A stretch of DNA of 64,000 bases from Eremomyces bilateralis CBS 781.70. Its lineage: Eukaryota > Ascomycota > Dothideomycetes > Eremomycetales > Eremomycetaceae. The stretch is from positions 311,136 to 375,135 of the forward strand of contig NW_022985088.1 in assembly GCF_010015585.1 (NCBI RefSeq), in the 5' to 3' direction. This document shows, piece after piece, positions 20,588 through 31,579 of the stretch; the first letter of the stretch is position 1; each line of letters starts with the position of its first letter. The translations under genes and the position numbers were made by a program. The notes under the pieces are model-generated. The model saw only the letters and a list, made by a program, of their open reading frames with translations. It had not been told where the DNA came from and did no database searches.

Positions 20588-21643
20588 CTACAAAAGTTGA
20601 GTGAGCAATTTGCCACTATTTCGGCCATCGAAAAGTCCCATCCAAGTTTTCGGAACATCCTCGAACGAACTTTGCCGAATCGTCAACCCTTCATCAGTGG
20701 CCTTGATCTTTCTATCCTGGAACCCCTGAACCAGTGCCTCCACAATCGCAGTCCACCTCCCCGTCGGAATTGCATCAAGAACCACAAATCCCCGAATCTG
20801 GAGCCTCATCGCAATGACGTGGTACCATTTCTTGATCCCACTTCGCTCTCCTCCATTATATTCAGCAATGGCCCCGCAAGCCGCAATCCTCCCGTCCTTC
20901 TTTACCCTTGTGAGCATCAGGTCCAGAATCTCACCTCCCACGTTATCGAAGAAGACCTCGACAAACCCGTCTGTAGCCTCCTTCAATGCCACCTCGAAAT
21001 CCTTGCTCGTATAGTTCAGACAAATGTCCGCTCCCAAACTTTCAACCCATCGACATTTCGCATCAGTCCCAGCAATTCCGATCACCCTTTTACAACCCAA
21101 CACATTCTTCGCAATCTGCACAGCGATAGAACCAACAGCACCTGCAGCACCACTAATCACCACCGCATCATTTGCAGTGGTCCTCGCAATGTCGACAAGC
21201 CCGTAGTAGGCCGTCACACCCGCTACACCAAAAAGACTGACATAATGCACAGGTTTCAAACCCTTGATCGGGTTGATGGGTATGCAATTCTCCGCCGGCA
21301 AGACAGCGTACTCGCTCCACCCAACATCAGCAAGGATCAACGCTCCGATTGTCAGATCCGTAGCTTTAGACTCGATGATCTCGCAGATACACGTGTAGGA
21401 GGCCATGGTATCGCCTACTTCGACGGGTTCAATATAGAGGCGGTCGGGGGCGATGCTTGGGTCGATCCAGAGGCGTTGGGCTGGGTCGTTGGAGAGGTAG
21501 AGGACTTTGATCATGACTTGACCATCCTCTACTGGTGGGAGTGGTTTGGTGGCGAGGCTGAAGGTTGAATCTGGTCCGGAGAGGATTGGAAGGTCGGTGG
21601 GCTTCTTGGAAAGGATCCAGTGGCGTGTTATTGACGGTGTCAT
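20588..21643 (-). CDS. NADP-dependent medium-chain reductase (LTB4 dehydrogenase/curA-like)
   Basis: Single exon, 351 codons, full length for the zinc-independent medium-chain dehydrogenase/reductase family, which reduces activated double bonds of enones using NADPH. Residues 1-120 form the GroES-like domain (LSNDPAQRLWI is the family signature near residue 55). A Rossmann nucleotide-binding segment follows with VISGAAGAVGSIAVQIAK near residue 150. FFDNVGGE near residue 215 is characteristic of prostaglandin reductase/leukotriene B4 dehydrogenase relatives. No zinc-binding cysteines are seen. It converges with the neighbouring Zn2Cys6 gene, 152 bases apart. The substrate is unknown. Confidence 0.85.
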   Translation of the reverse strand: MTPSITRHWILSKKPTDLPILSGPDSTFSLATKPLPPVEDGQVMIKVLYLSNDPAQRLWIDPSIAPDRLYIEPVEVGDTMASYTCICEIIESKATDLTIGALILADVGWSEYAVLPAENCIPINPIKGLKPVHYVSLFGVAGVTAYYGLVDIARTTANDAVVISGAAGAVGSIAVQIAKNVLGCKRVIGIAGTDAKCRWVESLGADICLNYTSKDFEVALKEATDGFVEVFFDNVGGEILDLMLTRVKKDGRIAACGAIAEYNGGERSGIKKWYHVIAMRLQIRGFVVLDAIPTGRWTAIVEALVQGFQDRKIKATDEGLTIRQSSFEDVPKTWMGLFDGRNSGKLLTQLL

Positions 21644-22174
21644 TGTGAAGAATGAGCAATTTTGCTATATGGCAGATTTGGCGAGCTAAATTAAGTTCTG
21701 AGTAGGCTGTTACCTAAAGTCGATAAGAGTACGCTGTTGAATGATGAGAATCGGAGAACTATATGTACTCTTTTCTAAACCCCGGACTTCCTTCAAAATC
21801 CTCTCGAAGGAATGAAGACCATCACGCGCTCAAGCGGTCTCCGGCCCAGTCCCACATGTCACGGCTGTCACATACTACAATGCTGATGAGAAACCGCCTT
21901 CCCCCAAGCCTGCTCATTACAAACACCGCACAGTACGCTTGTAGAAAACCTATTAGCTGCTCAAAATAACTCCATGAGCGCAGTTCGGCCACACTGGTTC
22001 AATCTGTTTATCTCTGTACAAAGCTAGTTTATTCCAGATTCCCAATTTAATCGTATTACGCAGACGTGCGGTCTTGCGGTCTTGACGAGATAGAGCACCA
22101 GGCTGCAGATCAGTATGACCAATCCCGCTGGGCTGTGTGCGGGGCTCCACAATTGACCGCACGATCCACGATAT
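21644..22174. other. intergenic, no feature seen
   Basis: Upstream region of the reductase. Short open frames on both strands lack recognisable features. Confidence 0.4.
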
Positions 22175-22462
22175 ATGACCGCATCCTTCGTTTCCCCCTT
22201 ACACATATCGCCTCATGAACTATTTCTCACTCCCCTTCTATCCGAAACAATGAAGAACGAACCCTATGAAGCAGCGTCTTGCGACATACCCTCTTCCGCG
22301 ACCTTGTATAAGGACTCAATTTCCTATTTACTACCAGATGATAGCAACGAGATCCCAATGATCATGGTCGCCAATTCGAACGATTGGTTTCCAAGTCAGG
22401 CCCCGTTGACTTCACAAATCAATTGTGTACCAAATTATGATCACGATTGGAACAGTGTATAG
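22175..22462 (+). CDS. hypothetical short ORF
   Basis: 95 codons, or 70 from a second ATG at 22250 (MKNEPYEAAS). Not recognised. The sequence is polar and acidic without membrane segments. It could be a remnant of a larger gene or chance. Confidence 0.2.
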   Translation: MTASFVSPLHISPHELFLTPLLSETMKNEPYEAASCDIPSSATLYKDSISYLLPDDSNEIPMIMVANSNDWFPSQAPLTSQINCVPNYDHDWNSV

Positions 22463-23595
22463 ATATCGAGTAGCTTTGTCTCCTGGCATCATCTGTATTA
22501 CTCACCGCCATTACTACCCTTTCTACCGACGATGAATGATGGAGACCTAATCTAAAAAGCGATATCAGATAGAGTTGCCAGGATCGAAGCCCGCACCAAG
22601 GATGGATTAAGTCAAATTCAAGAGATGGTCGAGAGCTATTAACGAAAGTGAGATATCTTTTTCTAGGGAATGGTAAAAGCTGACGAGTCCACAGGTTAGA
22701 AGAGCAGACATAAAGATTGAAGCAGGAAATCGACTCGAATATCTCCCTACTACAATCTTGGTCAGCTTCTATCAAGCGATTTACTGATGAGCGGGGCAAC
22801 TAAAATTAACTTCTTTTAGGGCGTTCTATTCTGATAGCGTATATAAAGTCCTCGGTATTCAGCACTATAATCAAATGAGATGGTTGATAAGATAACAACA
22901 ATGTGTTAATATTCCAGAGTCGAGCGGCATCGGAGTATCTTTCTAGACAGCTTGCTATGTTAGAACCAGTTATCTGTAGAATCACGGCACAATAAAAGAC
23001 TACAAGGTTCTATTCTAAATGCTCTCTGGGCATATAATATGGCGCTTTCTTTCGTTGTCCCGTGGAGCTGGGCTTACCAGCGCTACTAAGAATCATGAAG
23101 GGTCATGTGAAAGGAGGAAACAACGCGAGAACTAGCTGTATTGAAAGGAATTGTTTTCGTTGCTATCACTCTCCTTGAGTGAGAATGTGATTTCATCATG
23201 ACTAGCAATCTGTCCCATCACACACTAAGCTAGCTCCGACGTTCGCTCCCTCGTCTCGAGCTCTGCGCGGAAGACGGGGTGTAGCGGAGTATTCTGACCT
23301 CTCTTATCATTCTACCAGCCTTTAGATGCTCTCCCCATTGTTGATCGTAGATCCGGTGATATTGGACTCACTATGGATTCTGTAACCGGCGAAACTAATC
23401 CATCGTGGTCGGGGTCTGTCTCTGAAATGGTCTGATCGGGATCCTAGACGAATGCTTCCGATGGATTGCGAATGATCCTAATTTGTTCGCGATCAATGGC
23501 CTTGCTAGGAGCCTATGCCTTCCGCTGGCCAGCCCTCACCGGGGAGAAGCTGGTAAGGAGCGTTAACTGCAGCCTCTTGTTGAAGAGTAACTGAA
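22463..23595. other. gene-poor AT-rich region
   Basis: No convincing coding sequence on either strand. The composition is AT-rich with many stops, as expected of old repeat DNA. Confidence 0.45.
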
Positions 23596-23990
23596 GTGTC
23601 AGAGATCAGGCTTTCAGGATATCTCTGTTTTTCGGGACCCGCCGGTCTCCAGACCGCGCCCCCATTTCTTAGTCGTATTTAGGTGGTCTAGCCCCCATGG
23701 TTTCCCCATGGTTGCCCCGTGGTTCCCCCGTGGTTCCCACGTGGAGGATCCCACATCCCACGATATCACCAATGCTTCTTTCTTTGCTTCTTCGCTCGTT
23801 TTGAGGAAACAAAGGTCCCCACGACCATGAATTGTATACAGAACATATAAGATGAGCGTATTCCTGTAGATTGTACGCTCATTAAGGATCAAGATCAATC
23901 AACACTTTCAATTCTTGGTAATCAAGTGCTCTCCTGCTGAAGTCGCATCTCCAGATCACCTGATCAAAGGAACAGCTATTCTCTGTCAGT
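23596..23990 (+). repeat. probable LTR and leader fragment of a retroelement
   Basis: Starts TGTCAGAGATCAGG and contains a TATAAGATG TATA-like sequence near 23848. A TTGGTAATCAAGTGCTC resembling a primer-binding site lies at about 23914-23930. Next comes the leader-like block 23937-23986, which recurs in reverse at 2886-2950. The element is cut off after about 23990. The left boundary is uncertain. Confidence 0.4.
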
Positions 23991-24160
23991 AGATGCAGCA
24001 TCACCCTTATTTAGATTTGGTGGTGGAATGCCGGGCTATCCGCCTGGATTTCTGGATATAGACCAGATATATAGATACAAAAAGCCCCAAGTTCACTTTA
24101 TTTTAAATTACAATCAATTCAGTTACGTTGTTATTGAGACATCGAAGATTATATACAATT

Positions 24161-24440
24161 TGTTAGGTGTGGTGGTGCCAAGTACAATTTCGTGGCTCGC
24201 TTTTTTTGTCAACCGCGTGTCTGGGTGTACAGCCCATGTGACAGTCTTGGGCTTTGCCCAGTCTGTGTGTTGTGGCCTTGCGGCCTAAGGCAGAAGGGAT
24301 GGGTAGACCGTTTGCCCACAGATGTAAATAGCAGATCGCAGTGAGAGAGATCTTCTCCTTCTCTCTTTAGCAATTCAACAGCGTTACCAGCTTACCAAAT
24401 CCTTCGTGGTTTGGGCCCATGACAGCCCAAGGCACTTACA
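24161..24440 (+). repeat. candidate solo LTR
   Basis: Begins TGTTAGGTGTGGTGG and ends GGCACTTACA, the TGTTRG...TTACA form seen in copia-type LTRs, about 280 bp. The five-base flanks (CAATT and TTTTT) do not form a clean target duplication, so the call is tentative. Confidence 0.35.
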
Positions 24441-24526
24441 TTTTTTAGAGGAAACTTGTTCAGTTAGTAAAAACCAACGGTACGAACCGTCTATATGAAT
24501 TCTATAGCAATCAACCGGCGGTGGGG

Positions 24527-24575
24527 GTAGACTTCTTTAGGCCAAACTTGTTAAGAAGTCTATAAAGAAGTCTAC
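24527..24575. repeat. perfect 13-bp inverted repeat
   Basis: GTAGACTTCTTTA at 24527-24539 and its exact complement at 24563-24575, separated by 23 bases. It could be a small non-autonomous element remnant or a hairpin. Confidence 0.5.
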
Positions 24576-24736
24576 CAGCAAAGTTTCATAGTCGGGAATT
24601 CCTCACCACTCCAAATCCGGAGAAATCTACCAACGGTTCCAGTGACCATAGTACAGTAGTAGTAGTAGAGAGTAGAGATCTTTATATTCTTGCCACTCTA
24701 AGTGTGCGGTCGTTTCCTCTTCCTGACTGTCCAACT

Positions 24737-25695
24737 CTATGCGAGCTTCTCAACCACGAACTTTTTTAAATCTTCCTCCGTCAACTCCTTGACTCCAAGA
24801 AGCTCATTGTCCGTCTCATCATAAGCACTGCCGTATGTTTCGCCGGCCAATCCCGTACCATTGATGACCTTAAAAATGGCCGAAGAGCTGAAGTCGCCAG
24901 CGCTCAGTTCATCCAGACCCTCTTTCAAGACCGCACTTGCAGCAACCTTGCTGATCTCCCAATTGTCCCCTGGCCGCAGTCTTTCTGCAATTTTCAACAG
25001 CTGATTCTGCGTCAAGATCACCTCCGAAACTTTCACGACCCTGTTTTTGGTGGCCTCTAAGTTCTTCAAAATTCCGGCGATGGCCTTCCCGGCAGTCGCG
25101 AGTGAAGTAGAGCTCAGTCTGTTATCACCCTCGTCGAGCAAGGTAGCTTTGCGATCTGTAAAATCTAACAGACTCGCCTCGCCCGGCGCAAACAGGAATT
25201 CCAGGAAGGCCCCACATGCGAGCACCGTCCAGGTCAGCTGTCCTGCATTTGCCTTTTCTTGGAGGTGATGCTTGATCTTGAACACGTTTTCGTAGAGTGG
25301 AAACGCTTCTAGTTTGGGGTTGGTGGTGACACTGCCGTACTCGGAAGGAATGAAACGCTTCACTCCAGCAACGGCAGCGGCGTCAATTAACACGGTCTGA
25401 GTCTTGATGGCCGTACCGGCCACAGTGGACACGACTGCGTCAATGCCTTTGAGTGCAGCAGTCAAAGACTCCACGGATGTGAAGTCCACTTCAACTACAT
25501 TAACGCCCGCATCGAATTCTCCAGGCTTCTTAGACCTAGCGAGGACCTTGACTTGGAATTGTGCGTCGATAAGTGCTTTAAGGACATGAGGCCCAAGCGT
25601 GCCAGAGGCCTGGTTAAGTTGTCAGTCATTCTTCTTGGACTTTTCCTTGTTGGAGCTCATACACCGGCGATTGCAACTGATTTAATCTCTGACAT
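24737..25695 (-). CDS. NmrA-like / isoflavone-reductase-like oxidoreductase
   Basis: Two exons, 25663-25695 and 24737-25609, around a 53-base intron (GTATGAG ... CTGAC ... CCAG), give 301 residues. The short first exon supplies MSEIKSVAIAG. Splicing creates VAIAGASGTLG, the G-x2-G-x2-G nucleotide-binding loop of the atypical short-chain dehydrogenase NmrA/PCBER family. RFIPSEYGS at about residue 100 is a family hallmark. The family reduces phenylpropanoid-type substrates with NADPH or senses NADP redox state. Full length for the family; substrate unknown. An ATG inside the intron leads only to a TGA. It is divergent from a Zn2Cys6 regulator over 431 bases. Confidence 0.85.
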
Positions 25696-25928
25696 AATGA
25701 AGATCGCGACAGGGGTATTGCAGTTCTTCTACCCAAATTGATGTTGGCCTTAATGGTTTTGCTAACAAGAAATGCTGATGAACTATCATTGTTGGAGCGA
25801 GTAGAGGTCCTTTATACTCCTTTCCGAGTCGTATTAAGATTGATCTGTTAATTCTACCGCTCCGGCCTGATCAACCAAGACGTTTAAAGGTCCGCACGCC
25901 GTCCCGATCCGTGTCCGCATATCCCGCA

Positions 25929-26040
25929 CCTGCAGACCCTTGTTTTGCGGGAGTCCACCTGCCCTTATAAAGCATTTCCCGAAACCTGCAGACCCCTGTT
26001 TTGCGGGGATCCACCCGCCCTTATAAAGCATTTCCCGACT
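25929..26040. repeat. tandem 56-bp promoter duplication with two TATA boxes
   Basis: Two adjacent 56-base units (25929-25984 and 25985-26040) start CCTGCAGACCC and end in CATTTCCCGA plus two variable bases. They differ at only a few positions. Each carries TTATAAA (25965-25971 and 26021-26027). They lie in the divergent promoter between the NmrA-like gene and the Zn2Cys6 gene that starts at 26127. Confidence 0.85.
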
Positions 26041-26126
26041 CGAATTCGCAACGGCACCGCACACTCCTTCCACTATCAACTCTAAGAGACACTTTCTATA
26101 AGATTCTTCCTCACCCGATCACTAAC

Positions 26127-27838
26127 ATGAGCATCGAGGGCCGTGCGATGATCGCTAAGAAAGCTTGTACTCGATGTAGTAAATCGAAAAAGCGATGCGA
26201 CCGCGCAATCCCAGGTTGTAGACTCTGTACAAGGTATTCGGACGAATATTGCGTTGAACTCGTTGTGTACAATGTTGCTGATCGAGCCGGCTTGCAGATT
26301 CGGTCGAAGATGCGAGTATGAGGACTCTATGGCATCGTCCTTAGGCCCAACCCCTTCGCAATCCCCAGGATTAGAGACATTTCTTGCCTCGGAGCCAATT
26401 ACACTAAGCCACCTTAAGAACGCGGTCATCCATAAACTCGGGCCCTTTACACCAGAAAGTGCCGTTTCAGCGTATCACCAGGCAATTGAGCCGTGGTTTC
26501 CGATTACATCCGAACTACGGGGCCGACTCCGACCGACATGGGACGAGACTTCTCTGGACGTTACATTACTCTGCCTATCCATTTTACTTCTTACTACCAG
26601 CCCCTCTTCGACTGCAGAAAGTGACGGTAACACCTCCGAACTCGAAACCCTTTATCTTCAAACCAAGAGTAGCCTCGCCTTAGCTGAAGGACTTGGATTT
26701 AATTCTTTTCCGATCGTTCAATCCAGGATTTTGACAACTCTTTTCGAAGTCAGCCATGGCTTCTATCCAGCTGCTTATATCTCTATTGGAGCCACGTTGA
26801 GAGCTGCAGATGCACTTGAAGTTCATCCTAGGGGAGACGCTTTGCAACCTCACTATTCAGATGGAGCAGTCAGTCATGAGGAGACAATTTTGATTTGGTG
26901 TGGGATTCTGGTCCTGGATAGGTGAGCTGTTCCTTCACAGAGTTTCCAGAAATGAAGCCTTCGTGGAGGTTTCGTCTCATTCTTGCTTCTAGATACATCA
27001 CCATTGAATCTGGCCCGCGTTCTTCTCTAACTCGCTCTCGAATCGGATGGCTACATAACCTTCTGAAGCCCGCCCTTTGCCCAACACATGAGCCCAATCA
27101 GGATAAAAATAGCCCTGTTTCCCGCTTCGCTCGCCTGATGGAAGCCTCCGCTATGATAGATAAGATTCACACCACCATAAACAGCCCCACGTCAGACCAG
27201 ATATTCAATATAGAAGAGATGATGTTGACTGTTAAAACGTCAATCGCCCTCCAGACGATTCTGACCGAGGAGATCCTGGCCGAGGACCGCCTCTACTCCG
27301 GTGGGTTGGGTCTATGTCAAATGTAAGCTACCAGCCCTCGCAGATTGGGCTTTTTGTGTGGGCGCGTCGATGCTGATGTTTGGACAGCGCCCTCCTCCTG
27401 GCATACGAGAACGGCACCAAAGTATCCTCCTCAGCCAATGCAACTGAGAATTGGAATTCACTTGCCACAACGTCTCTCATCCGCATCCTCTCTACCATAA
27501 CCAGTACAATCGAACTCTTCACGATGGAAACACGGTCCATCGATTTTAACTACTTTCCGCCGCTCGTCACCTTCTTGGTGTATAAAGCGGCAATGATTAT
27601 AACGGAAAGGCTGTCGATAGAACTCGATGTAAAAGACGGATTAGCAAGGTTGAGGACTCTAAGGAAGTTCTTGAGGATCGTGGCAAAGAGGTGGTTAAGC
27701 TGTGGTAAGTTAAACAGGACGTCCCGAAAGCTGTTTAAGCTGACCGAAGTTTGTAAAGAGCGTTACCTTAAGCTTCTTAACGAGGACACGACTCCAAGGA
27801 TGCTGAAGGCTATCGAGCAAGGGCAAGGGTCTTTTTAG
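26127..27838 (+). CDS. Zn(II)2Cys6 transcription factor
   Basis: Five exons (26127-26233, 26298-26921, 26993-27322, 27388-27704, 27759-27838) give 485 residues. The zinc cluster (CTRCSKSKKRCDRAIPGCRLCTRFGRRC in two pieces) is completed only when the first intron is removed, which supports that junction. Residues 90-300 resemble the fungal_trans middle homology region (AEGLGFNSFPIVQSRILTTL, YISIGATLRAADALEVH). The C terminus ends ERYLKLLNEDTTPRMLKAIEQ. The last intron (54 bases) is optional because reading through keeps the frame. Likely a nuclear regulator; the divergent NmrA-like gene is a candidate target by position. Confidence 0.8.
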
Positions 27839-28649
27839 TCTGACCCATTGGCTTGTCTTTCGCACAGCGATGCTAGTGGGTGTTACGGCACGGTAGCTGG
27901 ATGTACACAACATACGCGTAGCCAAAGATATTCTAGATTGAGATGAAGAGTACAAGGTGACTATGACAGAAGAATCTTGATGAGGTTCCATCTCTACGCT
28001 AGGCTTAATCAGGTTTAGGCTCTTAGCCTACGCTAACTATGGGCCCTGCCCATAACATTACCCCCCTCCTTACTCGGTATATAATACGGGAGAGGGGGCG
28101 GTGGCGGGACGATAGAATAAACGAAAGTCATGCAACGCTCCTGCCAACTCGTGATAGCCTCTATAGCGTTCACTGCCGCTACGCGGCTCCTTCGGGGTCC
28201 CGTCCGGGCTCTAATGTCCTCGCTAATACCGTCGCCTTTACCGTACTTAGCCTTAAACCGATCTAGGTCTTATACCTCTGTAAATTTAGACCGTGGCTAC
28301 CAGTCGGGATCCGTATAGCCTTTCTATTTTATTAACAACTGTCGCACCTAGCCCCGGCCGACTCGCTTCTTCTCCGCGCTGTCACGGTCGTACTTTTCGT
28401 GCTTTGAGGCGTTAATATATTGTTGCCTTATGGCCTGATACGGATGCCTCACGATACGATCGGATTGATGTGATGTGATGTCTCCGATGTGTTAGGGCTA
28501 TCACGTGGTGATTCACAATCCCGCTTTGTGTATATTATATCTCTCTCTGTTCTGGTTTCCCGTTCTCCTTCTTCATCTTTCGTTTCGTCAAATACAAGCT
28601 GTTTTACGATAGTGATCCATATCCATGGTCCAAAATAGCACCGTGACAA
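27839..28649. other. intergenic, probable repeat remnants
   Basis: GC-rich patches with no credible gene (28020-28330 includes TACTCGGTATATAATACGGG and G-runs). Likely decayed transposon DNA leading into the mariner fragment. Confidence 0.35.
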
Positions 28650-29123
28650 TGGGGCTCAATCTCGCGTGAAGGGAGGTCAGATCTGGTGATCATGGACCGC
28701 GACGAAACCTCCGCAAGACATGGCTATTCCGCGAAATCCTACATCGCTGCATTAGAGGAGGGAATCCCCCCTACGTACGAACCCGGGGATGTTGATATCC
28801 AGGATAACGCAAGGATCCATACGGCCAAAATCACCCAAGAATGGCTGGAGACGCACGGCATCTGGGTCATCGATTGGCCGGCCAATTCCCCAGACGTCAA
28901 CCCCATCGAGCACATATGGCATCTGTTGAAAACCAAGGTCCTAGAGCTCCACCCTGAATTGAGGACGATGGGCGCCTCGGAGGAGGCACGGGAGGCCATG
29001 AATGCGGCGTTAAAGGAGGCGTAGTGGGCGATCCCTCAGGAGACGATCAGAGAGCTGATCGACTTAATTCCGCGATGTCTACAGGCGGTAATCAAGGCAA
29101 AAGGGTGGCATATGAAATATTAG
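28650..29123 (+). pseudogene. mariner transposase C-terminal fragment
   Basis: Contains the second catalytic Asp in QDNARIHTAKI and the third acidic residue in SPDVNPIEHIW, the DDE signature. A TAG stop at 29022-29024 precedes the final 30 or so residues (WAIPQETIRELID ... AKGWHMKY), which remain recognisable. The N-terminal helix-turn-helix part is absent, so it is non-functional. Confidence 0.8.
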
Positions 29124-29263
29124 ATATTTCCCAATTAATAAATCAAAAAAGTAGGCCGAATTTGCATTTGTATGTGTTTTCCAGCGTATCTCAAGATACG
29201 GTGTATGGCGATCAGATTTGGTGATTTTGGGGGTTGTGCACAGACACATGTCTACTTAGTGTA
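28650..29263 (+). mobile_element. 5'-truncated Tc1/mariner fragment
   Basis: Carries the C-terminal part of a DDE transposase and one end. Homology to the copy at 59104-60401 starts at TGGGGCTCAATCTCGCG (28650). The right end runs through CAGACACATGTCTACTTAGTG to a TA at 29262-29263. The left half of the element is missing. Confidence 0.7.
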
Positions 29264-29477
29264 TTAACACACCTTGCTCAAATAGCCGAATTTTCTCTTA
29301 GTAAGAATCCTTGGTGTTTCTAGCGAGTACGACAGAGGCAGCCTTATGTGAGCTTGTCAAGGTTGTCCCGTCGCATACGAACTTGAGTTATCCTGGACCT
29401 TCTTCTTGTCCTTGACCATCCGTTCCTCAGTTATTAATCATTTTCGCTGAACCTTCACCGCATCCATACACCCAGAC

Positions 29478-31325
29478 ATGCCGTTCTCGAAGTCATCGAA
29501 GCGAAAGGGTGGACTCGCCCATTCAAACCCGCAATTTGCGTTTGTGCACTGCAATTCTGATCCGAGTAATCGATCGAAGGACGATGGGATACTTCAGAGC
29601 ACTATACGATCGTATGCGATGCAATATGCTCGAAGACAGAAGCGATGGTCAACAAGCAGGAGGATAACTCCAGAGATGGTAGCACCAACGACAGATGATG
29701 CCTCGAGCCAGAGGAAGGGGACGACTTTAGCCCTAACAGTTCCGTTTCGAAACCCATCGATGGACAAATCTCCACCCGAAGCGGATAATGTTATGAAGTT
29801 GGAATTCTATGAGAAAGAGCACGAGACGGGTGTTTGTATAGGCTGTTCACGGCCTTTGAAACCAAGGGTTTTCTGCCGATGTAGTGTTGGGAGTCTTCTG
29901 GCCAGCAATTCTGTGAACGGATCGTCCTACAATCCCCATCCTTGGGATCTTCCGGTTTTGCTATCCCGCAAGCTGATCTCCATCACCGGATCTGAGACGG
30001 AACTTCTATCCACCTGTAAGCTATTGTGAATCGAACGGTATAGCGCATTTGAATCTGACTTCAAAGTCTTCGCAACGATTGGACCACGTTTCCTTCCTTT
30101 AGATGCTCGCCATCAGAGTAGCCTCATGGAAGGTTGGTACTCCGCGTGCCTGAGCCACAGCGCATATATGCACAGTTTATGTTCGGTGGCAGCGATTCAC
30201 CTTTTCATATCCGGAAAAGGCCAGTTGCGGGATGTGATTTATCATAAGATGCGAGCGGAGACGTACCTCAAGATGAATCTCCTCGATCCTACTCGGATGC
30301 AGGATGAGTCCAATATTGGAGCCATCTTCAACCTTATCTCTGTTGGCGAGGCTCTCCTTCTCCCTGGCATAACCAATGGCGAGTATAGAAAAGAGGATTG
30401 CAACGAGCGAGTCATACATTTGAACGGTCTCCGACATCTGATCGGGCTTCGCGGTGGCCTGTCAGGATTGTCTTCCAAATGTCTGCGGACTTTTATACTC
30501 TGGTTCGTAATCCTCACATCCATACGACCCAACTGACTCCGATGAAGGCATAGTACTGCACACGCCCTGGCGTCCTTTGGTGATCCATACATGTCGTTCA
30601 TTCAACACCTGACGGGTCCGATGAACACCCTATCACCCGTAGATGAACTCTTAAGGGACCCACCTCTAAATCCGATGATTCGATTATGCTGTCGTCTCTA
30701 TATCAGCGAAAACCTAGTCCGAATCGTCGGGAATAGCACACAATTCGTCGAGGCACTCCATCTCTGGCATGCACGAAAACCCGACTGCCTGGATTTCCTC
30801 GATCTGATCAACTGGTCATGTGACATCATACAACGTCTACTATTTCACTTGAATTCGAACCCGACCCGTCGAATTGAAGAGTCACTAGCCATTGCACTCA
30901 TCATGTTCGTCACTCGTGCGTCGGAAATGGTCGCACGTACCATTGACCCGCTTCGATTTGCAGCTGTGGAACGACTGAGAGGCTCACTCCTGTCGGTGCC
31001 TCCCGAGGAATGGGCTCCGGCAGAGGACCTCCATCTTTGGGTTTGTACGGTCGGTGCATTATCCGCGCCTGATGATGACGAATCGAGCTGGTTCGTCTCG
31101 AATTGTTATAGCGTTTCCCAACGATATCTTGGAAGGGGAAAAGCGGAGTTTCTGGATCGTTTGCGTGGGTGTTTATGGATTGAACAGACGATGGGTCGGA
31201 AATTTCGAGATTTATGGGGTGTCATGGCCCTGAAACGAGAGGAATCTCTTATGTTGGCTGGAGATGCTCAATCTTGTTCCCAAGTGCCTATTCAAACGGG
31301 CATTGTAATTGGGTCGGCCATCTAA
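29478..31325 (+). CDS. fungal-specific transcription factor-like protein (Fungal_trans_2 type)
   Basis: Three exons (29478-30015, 30067-30502, 30554-31325) give 581 residues. The N terminus has FAFVHCNSDP ... IRSYAMQYARRQKR, the start of a large fungal family without a zinc cluster, sometimes labelled tachykinin family. A central part (ELLSTFFATIGPRFLPLDARH, MEGWYSACLSHSAYMHSLCSVAAIHL) and helical C-terminal half match the Fungal_trans_2 middle region. The second intron uses a weak GTTCGT donor but restores frame (AHALASFGDPYMSFIQHL). Regulatory role inferred from family; no targets evident. It lies just right of a mariner fragment. Confidence 0.65.
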
Positions 31326-31579
31326 ATGTCGTGTTTGGGAGCGGACTAGAAAGATCATCTGGAGCAATCGGCCGTCGTCAATGGGGACTGTTCTGTGGGA
31401 TTCCGATCCTCGTTTTGCAGCCCATGGAATTATATCTAATCTAGGAATATGGTGACAGAAGTCCTCCCATCACAATAGAAACGATACTTCATAGACAAGT
31501 TAGTTAGGATATGTAGTAACTAGTTAATACCTTAGAGTTTAATATCAAATGCTTTGCCAATAAAGTTGTAATTACTCTA

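Noticed and set aside
25487-25489. GTG as the start codon of the NmrA-like gene
   Set aside because: Fungal genes use ATG, and starting here would drop the nucleotide-binding loop that the spliced model supplies.
25630-25660. ATG with MSSNKEK as the start of the NmrA-like gene
   Set aside because: It reaches an in-frame TGA after 12 codons and lies inside a good GT-AG intron. The upstream exon MSEIKSVAIAG restores the nucleotide-binding loop.
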